The position numbers were made by a program, and so were the translations under genes. Positions 35,108 through 40,334 of a stretch of DNA of 40,334 bases are shown piece after piece. Within the stretch, counting starts at the first letter, position 1; each line of letters starts with the position of its first letter. Below the pieces are notes generated by a model. That model made no database searches. It was given only the letters and a program-made list of their open reading frames with translations, and was not told the DNA's origin. This stretch comes from Okeania sp. SIO3I5 (lineage in GTDB: Bacteria > Cyanobacteriota > Cyanobacteriia > Cyanobacteriales > Microcoleaceae): contig NZ_JAAHHT010000067.1 in NCBI RefSeq assembly GCF_010672085.1, forward strand, positions 1 through 40,334. The letters run 5' to 3'.

Positions 35108-36385
35108 TCAAATCATATTTTTTGCTTTAGCTTGAATCAATAAATCTGAATCATCAACCAACAACTCAGCAGCTTGACGATCGCCTAACTTTTTCAACGC
35201 CAATAAACAAGCATATTTAAAGTCAAAAATTCTTGTCTGACTAATACTTTCTCTAAGCAAAGGTATCGCTCGTTCATCTCCCAAATTTGCCAGAGCAAGT
35301 GCAGCAGCACCACGAGACTTCTGAAATTGAGGCGCTGTATTGTGCAGTGCTTCTACCAAAAGATCGTAAGCATCAACATATTTCAGCCAACCTAAAAGTC
35401 TAACTACATGATAGTGAGCGCCATAATCATTATGAGCGCTTTCGGCAAAGGTTGCCATTAATGCTGCACCTGCAACTTCTGGAGCAACTTGTTCTAGAAG
35501 AGTTTTGCTAGCTAAATAACACCTACCAAAATCTGTACTGTATAATTCCTTAATCACAAATTCTAAAGCAGGAGTTTGATCATATTCGTGAACTAATTCT
35601 AAATCGTTGGGATGATCGCGAATAACTGTATCTAAAAACGGTTCAATTTCAGTAAAGTTAATCTCCCCTGTGGGAATACCTGCTTCTGCTAAAAGTCTAA
35701 TTCCCCGGAGACGAAAAACCATAGAAACTGGGCACTTAGCAATATTCGGAATAGACTGATAATATTTGCCATCAATCAAGTCTTGAATACAACCACGTCT
35801 CGCATTAACACTAGAATGCTCTAAAAATTCCATTACCTTTGTCATTTGCGAGTAGTCTCCCGTTAAACGACAAACAGTAGCGATCGCTGCACTAGCAATA
35901 GGTTCATCATCAGATTCTGTAAACTGCTGAATCTTACTTATTGCAGGTTTATAGTCAAACTTTGCCAACACCTGAATAATCAAACGATAACTTTGAGCTG
36001 GTTTTTCTAACAACTGAGCAATTTCTGCCAGAATTTCTTGGTCTTCAGTTCCTATTTCACTAATTGCCCAGACAGCATTTTCTACAGTGTAGCAGTCTGC
36101 ATCACCCAAACAAGCTCGAATTGTGGGTAGTGCAGATGTTACATTCAAACGCCCCAATGTTTCGATCGCTTTACGTCTAGCAATTTTATGTTCTAAAACA
36201 GGATTCGTATCCTGTATAGTTTTGATTAAAGCATTAATAGAGCGATCGCTAGGAAAATTAACCAAATGACTTGCTGCAATATAACGGTCTGATTTGTCTT
36301 CTAACTCTTCTAGAGGTGTTTCTAACAAAGCAATTGCTTTTTCTTCAGTTAATCCAGGAAATACATTGAAAAAACGCTTATCCAT
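35108..36385 (-). CDS. cpeY: phycoerythrobilin lyase CpeY
   Basis: CpeY attaches phycoerythrobilin to alpha-phycoerythrin (Cys82 in the studied Fremyella enzyme), often with CpeZ as helper. The 425-residue product opens with MDKRFFNVFPGLTEEKAIAL and has the family stretches SDRYIAASHLVNFPSDRSIN, RRKAIETLGRL, CRLTGDYSQM and VNARRGCIQDLIDGKYY. It continues with VFRLRGIRLLAEAGIP and NDYGAHYHVVRLLGWLKY, and the HEAT/E-Z repeats run throughout. It implies a phycoerythrin operon elsewhere in the genome. It follows psaK on the same strand after 276 bases that contain a MITE. MITEs in inverted orientation lie 7 bases past the stop and 33 bases before the start. No good Shine-Dalgarno precedes the ATG. 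Confidence 0.93.
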   Translation of the reverse strand: MDKRFFNVFPGLTEEKAIALLETPLEELEDKSDRYIAASHLVNFPSDRSINALIKTIQDTNPVLEHKIARRKAIETLGRLNVTSALPTIRACLGDADCYTVENAVWAISEIGTEDQEILAEIAQLLEKPAQSYRLIIQVLAKFDYKPAISKIQQFTESDDEPIASAAIATVCRLTGDYSQMTKVMEFLEHSSVNARRGCIQDLIDGKYYQSIPNIAKCPVSMVFRLRGIRLLAEAGIPTGEINFTEIEPFLDTVIRDHPNDLELVHEYDQTPALEFVIKELYSTDFGRCYLASKTLLEQVAPEVAGAALMATFAESAHNDYGAHYHVVRLLGWLKYVDAYDLLVEALHNTAPQFQKSRGAAALALANLGDERAIPLLRESISQTRIFDFKYACLLALKKLGDRQAAELLVDDSDLLIQAKAKNMI

Positions 36386-36418
36386 ATTCTTGGCGTGTTA
36401 ATTATAATCAACAATTAC

Positions 36419-36519
36419 AGGACTAAGGCCATGTGAACCCAGAAACCCGGTTTCTCGTAGACATCTATTGCTCAAAACAACGATTTATTGTAGAAACCGG
36501 GTTTCTTTGCGTAAGTCCT
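36419..36519 (-). mobile_element. MITE, AGGACTTACGC family, copy 4, just before cpeY
   Basis: Read on the minus strand it starts AGGACTTACGCAAAGAAACC and ends GGCCTTAGTCCT, the same order of blocks as copy 3 on the plus strand. It lies between psaK and cpeY and so may contain or disrupt the cpeY promoter. Confidence 0.85.
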
Positions 36520-36661
36520 AAATTAATTTCTTGAATAGATTATATAGCAATTCGGGACATAAATATACACAACAAAATTTGTAGAGACATTCCATGGAAT
36601 ATCTCTACTATTGTTCGGCAGATATATATTTGCTAGAAGACCCTAAAAGTATTTCAGTAGA

Positions 36662-36925
36662 TTAGAGAATACCTATATTCGCCAATCCTAAAATAGCACC
36701 AAATCCGATCACATGGCCTAAACTTGTAGTTGCTAATAGGGCAGGATATCCCATACCACCAAACATTTTTGGCATGGGTAATTCTGGTCCAGCAGTAGGG
36801 GTAGCCATAGTTAATTTACCCACAGCGATCGCTAAGATATTGCAAATAATCATTACCATTCCCACTATAGGACTCCACTCAGGGGTATGGGGAACAGCAG
36901 CGGCAAGTGTCATTAAATGAATCAT
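36662..36925 (-). CDS. psaK: photosystem I reaction centre subunit PsaK
   Basis: PsaK is a peripheral two-helix PSI subunit; a PsaK paralogue in Synechocystis is linked to energy transfer from phycobilisomes to PSI. The 87-residue product has a short leader, helix 1 (WSPIVGMVMIICNILAIAVG), the loop PTAGPELPMPKMFGG and helix 2 (GYPALLATTSLGHVIGFGAI). The ATG at 36925 follows AGAGAGACATAAA. It begins 94 bases after the cpcL stop on the same strand, so co-transcription is likely. Confidence 0.93.
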   Translation of the reverse strand: MIHLMTLAAAVPHTPEWSPIVGMVMIICNILAIAVGKLTMATPTAGPELPMPKMFGGMGYPALLATTSLGHVIGFGAILGLANIGIL

Positions 36926-37019
36926 TTTATGTCTCTCTCTGGATTAAATAAAGTAATTGAAATAGGACAAACTGAAATCTTATGCAGATTTTAAACCTTT
37001 TTATTTTAGCACAAGAATA

Positions 37020-37697
37020 TTAAAAAGAACCTGTCTTGAAAGCAGCAATGGCAATTGTCACAAATATCCTGATAACTTCAATGCCGAATGCAACAGCTAT
37101 AATAGCAAAAACTTGACTGACAAGAAGGGGTGGATTTCCATTTTTCCAACGTAGAATACTGCCATAATAATGAGGTTTATACTGATTAATATTACCCTCT
37201 CCTGCATAGCGTTGAATACTTTGTTCTTTAGGTAAAGCAGGAAGATTCTGATCGCTAGAAAATAGCTTTAGAGAACGGCGACTTGGCACAATATTGTCAC
37301 CAAAAGCTGCGATATATTCATCACTTCCTGTCAATTGTTCTGCAAAAGCTCTGAGACCTTCTGTTGCTAAAAAAGAACTCCACTTATATTTTTCCAGTTG
37401 TTCTGGTGGACGGCCAAGAACCCTTTCAAAACAAAGACTAACAAAATAATAGTTGCTATTAACTCCTAGAATATAGTCTCTGTACATTTCTGAACAAAGC
37501 AACTCGCAAATCATGTCGCGGGTTGTTAACTCACCTGCTAAAAACAATGAATCTAATGTCGAATTATGAAAGAAATCGAAATTTCGGTTTTCTTTAAAAA
37601 GTTGTCGATAGATTCCTTCCAAACAAGATGAACGATCTGAATAATCCTGTGTCGGATTAATTTCCATTAAGCTGGCGTTAACAGGTTGTGTCTCCAT
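37020..37697 (-). CDS. cpcL: membrane-anchored rod linker for PSI-associated phycobilisomes
   Basis: CpcL (CpcG2) connects phycocyanin or phycoerythrin rods to photosystem I without an allophycocyanin core. The 225-residue product has a pfam00427-type linker domain at about 20-145 (LEGIYRQLFKENRNFDFFHN, then YFVSLCFERVLGRPPEQLEK and LTGSDEYIAAFGDNIVPSRR). A short linker follows, then the diagnostic C-terminal hydrophobic helix at about 190-220 (VSQVFAIIAVAFGIEVIRIF). Core-type CpcG proteins lack that helix. GGAGG six bases before the ATG at 37697 is the best ribosome site in the window. It is first in the likely cpcL-psaK-(cpeY) transcript. Confidence 0.9.
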   Translation of the reverse strand: METQPVNASLMEINPTQDYSDRSSCLEGIYRQLFKENRNFDFFHNSTLDSLFLAGELTTRDMICELLCSEMYRDYILGVNSNYYFVSLCFERVLGRPPEQLEKYKWSSFLATEGLRAFAEQLTGSDEYIAAFGDNIVPSRRSLKLFSSDQNLPALPKEQSIQRYAGEGNINQYKPHYYGSILRWKNGNPPLLVSQVFAIIAVAFGIEVIRIFVTIAIAAFKTGSF

Positions 37698-38345
37698 AAA
37701 AACCCTCCAAACTATTTTGAGGAAATTGTGTTTTTCTAAATTCCAGTATTGCTGATTTTAGGTATCTGAATCTAGTTACTTACTTTGGGTAGTAAAACAC
37801 TTTCTTTCTATCTCCTGACTCCTAAAATCATACCTTCATTCACCAACACCAAAAATCCTTGTTTTTAATACCCCCCAGGCAAAAGCAAAAGGAGTTACCC
37901 ATTAAATTAATATTTTCTGGTAGTTTGTCAAGCAATTAAGTAGCAAAAGTAATAAAAATTAACTTTACAGATTTTGTATATTATTTAGTGAACTTTTATT
38001 AATTAAGTTTAAAGGAATTGTTTGTGGCTTCATTATGCTTAGTTTAAATAAATAATTGTAACAATTTGTTTCTCACAAACCATTCATAAATAAAATATTG
38101 TAAATAAAAGCAAACAGAAATAGACAATAAATTGGATAATCTTATATTTTACTTATTTTTGTAGATTTCTGGAAACAGATTATATAAAATTCGGATAATT
38201 ACTATATCTAAGTTATTGCGACTCGAACGGAGTCGAAGGAAGCAATCTCATTGGTTTCGCGAGATTGCTTCCTATCGTCGTGGCGGAGACTGTTCAACCG
38301 GATTTTATATTAGCTATAAATACTACCAACTTATACACGGAAAAG
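37698..38345. other. divergent regulatory region between cpcL and the ankyrin gene
   Basis: It holds about 400 bases of AT-rich DNA, a degraded right end of the GGCGTTGGTGA MITE near 37825-37845 and a repeat at 38215-38290. I looked for the CcaR G-box pattern (CTTTNCNATTT and its inverse) and saw none. Promoters for both directions should be here, but no box is convincing. Confidence 0.55.
38218..38290. repeat. REP-like palindrome
   Basis: GCGACTCGAACGGAGTCG is followed by a 12-bp stem, GGAAGCAATCTC / GAGATTGCTTCC, with a loop containing TTTCGC. Sequences of this AAGCAATCTC type are scattered in many bacterial genomes. The open frame of the ankyrin gene extends into it, which argues that translation starts further downstream. 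Confidence 0.7.
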
Positions 38346-38819
38346 ATGAATACCAATGATAAATTGATAGAAGCAGCTAAAAACGGTCAAGTCGATTTAG
38401 TACAAACTTTGCTTGTCCAAGTTGATAATATTAATGCCAGAGACAACCTCTTTGGTAGGACAGCTTTAATGTGGGGAGCTCGACAAGGAGAAACTGCCAC
38501 CGTTAAAATTCTGCTTGAGCAAGGAGCAGATATGAATGCTGCCGACAAATATGGTGTTACAGCTTTACAAGCATCTGCCTCTTGTGGTCATACTGCAACA
38601 GTTAAAACTATTGTTGAATATGGAGCAAATATTAATGCTCAAGATGGTCAAGGATGGACTGCTTTAATGATGGCTGTCGCCCATAATCATCCTGACACAG
38701 TACAAATTTTACTAGAAAATCAAGCGCAAAAAGATATTCAGGAAGAAAATGGTTTGACAGCATCGATCATGGCTCAAAAATACAATTATTCTGATATCGT
38801 AAAATTATTGAATTCTTGA
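38346..38819 (+). CDS. ankyrin-repeat protein
   Basis: From the ATG at 38346 (MNTNDKLIEAAKNGQVDLVQ) the product is 157 residues made almost entirely of four to five ankyrin repeats, including FGRTALMWGARQGETATVKI, YGVTALQASASCGHTATVKT and QGWTALMMAVAHNHPDTVQI. It is cytoplasmic with no other domain. An upstream in-frame ATG at 38265 lies inside a REP-like palindrome and is unlikely. The next gene starts 21 bases after the stop, so the two form an operon. Ankyrin proteins mediate protein contacts; next to linker and lyase genes, a phycobilisome assembly or turnover role is possible but unproven. Confidence 0.8.
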   Translation: MNTNDKLIEAAKNGQVDLVQTLLVQVDNINARDNLFGRTALMWGARQGETATVKILLEQGADMNAADKYGVTALQASASCGHTATVKTIVEYGANINAQDGQGWTALMMAVAHNHPDTVQILLENQAQKDIQEENGLTASIMAQKYNYSDIVKLLNS

Positions 38820-38840
38820 TTTATTTATTATTAATTTTCC

Positions 38841-39698
38841 ATGGTCAATATTTCTGAGAAATTACCAGATCCTATAGAAACTGAACAATTATTAGAACAA
38901 ATTAACGAACAACTCGCTCAAAAAACATTTAACTCACAAGACTCTGAACTATTGCAACAAATGGTAGAAGCATTGGCAGATAAGCGAGGTATGATTAGAT
39001 TAGGTTTTGTGGAAGCTTTTGGGCAAATTGGCAAACCAATAACTCCTTTTTTGTTAGAAGCACTAGCTAACCATCCTAATCCTGTTGTGAGGCGATCGGC
39101 AGGAAAAGGATTAGCTAAAATTCAAGAACCAGAGTCTATTCCCACTTTAATTAATGCACTATTAAATGATGAGGATACTGTAGTCAAAAGTTCATCTGCT
39201 GGAGCATTAGCTAAAATGGGTGCCCTCGCCGTTAAACCTTTATTAGAAATTATAGAAGGAGATTATCCCGGTACATCCAAGGGGCAAGCTAGTTGGGCAT
39301 TAGGATTTATTGGAGCAGAAGGAATTGAAGAATTATTGTTAGCATACCAATCGGATAACAGAGATGTTCGTATTGGTGTGGTAGGAGCATTAGGGAGAAT
39401 AGCAGAAAGTAGATGGGATGAAAGTTTAGAGGAAGTTCTATTTTCTGCCCTTGAAGATCGAGATATCGAAGTGCGTCTGGAAGCGATCGCCGCTTTAAGT
39501 AGAATACCACCAGGGTTAGCATTAGCTAAACTTATTCCTTTGTTAGATGAGTCAAATTTAGAATTATCAAAAGCAGCCTTTTTAGCATTAGGAAAATTAG
39601 GAGACAAAGAAGCTTTACCTTATTTAGAAGCTAAATTAAAGGATAATCGACCAGGGATTTCACAAGTTGCTAAAATTGCTATTTCTCAAATTAAATAA
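38841..39698 (+). CDS. HEAT-repeat protein of the bilin lyase / NblB group, CpeF-like
   Basis: The 285-residue protein consists of E/F-type HEAT repeats: MVEALADKRGMIRLGFVEAF, NPVVRRSAGKGLAKI, DEDTVVKSSSAGALAKMGAL, then GTSKGQASWALGFIGAEGIE, DRDIEVRLEAIAALSRIPPG and NLELSKAAFLALGKLGDKEA. Length and the GTSKGQASWALGFIG stretch fit the CpeF/MpeV lyases, which add doubly linked phycoerythrobilin to beta-phycoerythrin, better than the shorter NblB proteins. Proximity to cpeY and cpcL supports a phycoerythrin role. The assignment within the superfamily is from memory. It is co-directional with the ankyrin gene. Confidence 0.7.
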   Translation: MVNISEKLPDPIETEQLLEQINEQLAQKTFNSQDSELLQQMVEALADKRGMIRLGFVEAFGQIGKPITPFLLEALANHPNPVVRRSAGKGLAKIQEPESIPTLINALLNDEDTVVKSSSAGALAKMGALAVKPLLEIIEGDYPGTSKGQASWALGFIGAEGIEELLLAYQSDNRDVRIGVVGALGRIAESRWDESLEEVLFSALEDRDIEVRLEAIAALSRIPPGLALAKLIPLLDESNLELSKAAFLALGKLGDKEALPYLEAKLKDNRPGISQVAKIAISQIK

Positions 39699-39815
39699 TG
39701 TTTTTGGGGCTTTGGTAAATCAAGAGATGAAACTTTAAAAGTAATCTGTTTCTGATACCTCTAAATATCTAACCAGAGTAAGTAATGGGTATCACCCATA
39801 GTAGAAAACCATCTT

Positions 39816-39955
39816 ATATCATGTCCGGTTGAATAGTTATAAATAATTAGGGAGGAGTCAGGAGACTCGAGACTGGAGACTGGAGGGAATAAGAGGAAGT
39901 TTTAAGGTATAAAGAGGAGCAAGTTTTTTTATCACTAATTATCCTGACATGATAT
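39816..39955. mobile_element. MITE with ATATCATGTC ends
   Basis: Inverted ends ATATCATGTCCGG and CCTGACATGATAT. The core has GGAGTCA, GGAGACT and GACTGGA units. Single copy in the window. Confidence 0.65.
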
Positions 39956-40162
39956 TATATCAAGTCTCATTAATGAGCCATAATAAAAATGTTCTTCGTC
40001 TCTAAGGAAGAATATTTTTCGCTCTTTCCCCTAACCGCATCTTTTGAGGAAGTTGAGGTTTGAAACCTCTCGGCTCAGGTTTGGGACTTCAAGGTTTCAG
40101 GTTTGGGCCGTCTTAGTTAACTCCTACCCTAACCACTCATACTTTTTCAGCAAACTCTCTTG

Positions 40163-40191
40163 TTGACAAAACTAAAATGAATGTTTATACT
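40163..40191 (+). promoter_or_regulatory. sigma-70 type promoter of the helix-turn-helix gene
   Basis: TTGACA (40163-40168), a 17-base spacer and TATACT (40186-40191) make the closest match to a vegetative promoter in the window. The start codon lies 73 bases after the -10 box, so a leader of about 65 bases is expected, ending in AAAGGAGAAAATC before the ATG. Confidence 0.7.
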
Positions 40192-40264
40192 TGTTTTTAG
40201 ATAACACCTCTTATGTTATTTTTTTTAAACATCTAACTATTGTCCAATAGTAAAGGAGAAAATC

Positions 40265-40334
40265 ATGCGTACTAGAGAAGCGTCTTTTTTATTAGGTATC
40301 TCTCGTCAACGTTTATTAGTCTTACTCGCTCAAG
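40265..40334 (+). CDS. partial CDS, helix-turn-helix DNA-binding protein N-terminus
   Basis: The first 23 codons, MRTREASFLLGISRQRLLVL then LAQ, run off the window. The pattern (E-A-S-F-L-L-G-I-S-R-Q-R-L) is that of excisionase/MerR-like or small antitoxin-like helix-turn-helix domains that start at residue 3. AAAGGAG precedes the ATG by six bases. The family cannot be fixed from this fragment; a toxin-antitoxin or mobile-element regulator would fit. Confidence 0.65.
   Translation, partial: MRTREASFLLGISRQRLLVLLAQ

Larger units (their letters stand above)
39699..40264. other. spacer with MITE and promoter
   Basis: No gene is seen. It contains a MITE at 39816-39955, a stretch with GGTTTGAAACC and CAGGTTTGGG repeats near 40050-40105, sequence at 40125-40160 resembling one end of the GGGCTTGCTGA family (CTTTTTCAGCAAACTC), and the promoter of the next gene. 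Confidence 0.6.

Noticed and set aside
37698-38264. CcaR G-box upstream of cpcL, expected if cpcL is under green/red control
   Set aside because: No direct repeat close to CTTTNCNATTT was seen on either strand by eye. A motif scan with the published matrix would be needed to exclude a degenerate site.
38265-38345. Upstream ATG at 38265 for the ankyrin gene
   Set aside because: It lies inside a REP-like palindrome and the added 27 residues do not look like ankyrin sequence.

Overview
The window looks like chromosomal DNA of a phycoerythrin-containing filamentous cyanobacterium. The evidence is photosystem I genes (psaE, psaK), the cyanobacterial NDH-1 subunit ndhO, a rod-type phycobilisome linker (cpcL), a phycoerythrin bilin lyase (cpeY), frequent HIP1 octamers (GCGATCGC), low GC and very low coding density. 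Heptamer short tandem repeats (STRR) and miniature inverted-repeat elements (MITEs) fill the intergenic space. A Trichodesmium/Okeania-like member of the Oscillatoriales would fit, but that placement is inference.

Layout. (1) 1-1438: repeat-rich spacer with a possible CDS tail at its left edge. (2) 1439-8026 (-): a 2195-residue ATP-dependent 5-oxoprolinase/hydantoinase A+B fusion, nearly twice the usual length because three in-frame tandem-repeat arrays of different unit lengths sit inside it. (3) 8.4-12.7 kb: a housekeeping block on the minus strand: a small hypothetical protein, ndhO, mutM, psaE and a DUF6391-type protein. (4) 13.5-16 kb: a secreted MORN-repeat protein and a proline-rich lipoprotein, bracketed by MITEs. 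(5) 17.2-19.2 kb (+): gpmI and secG. (6) 20.1-21.0 kb (-): an exported TPR protein. (7) 21-35 kb: an accessory island. It holds a broken zeta-toxin-like kinase with an intact small partner gene, four near-identical Uma2 (DUF820) nuclease-family genes plus a relic of a fifth, a divergent Uma2 gene, a large NACHT-type NTPase with 14 WD40 repeats, a broken duplicate of that gene's 3' end, and a 1-kb array of 125-bp tandem repeats. (8) 35.1-39.7 kb: a light-harvesting locus: cpcL, psaK and cpeY on the minus strand, and divergently an ankyrin protein followed by a HEAT-repeat lyase-like protein. (9) The window ends inside a helix-turn-helix gene preceded by a consensus-like promoter.

How the genes work together. 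CpcL is the membrane-anchored linker that ties rod phycobilisomes to photosystem I, PsaK is a peripheral PSI subunit, and CpeY attaches phycoerythrobilin to phycoerythrin, so the right end reads as a module for directing green-light harvesting to PSI. The 21-35 kb island looks like a defence or conflict region shaped by duplication, unequal recombination and MITE insertion.

The strongest unusual signals are the in-frame repeat arrays inside the 5-oxoprolinase, the heptamer arrays that recur in the interiors of at least eight unrelated MITE families, the MITE pair in inverted orientation around cpeY, and the natural empty-site comparisons that date several insertions. All family assignments are from reading the sequence; no database search was possible.
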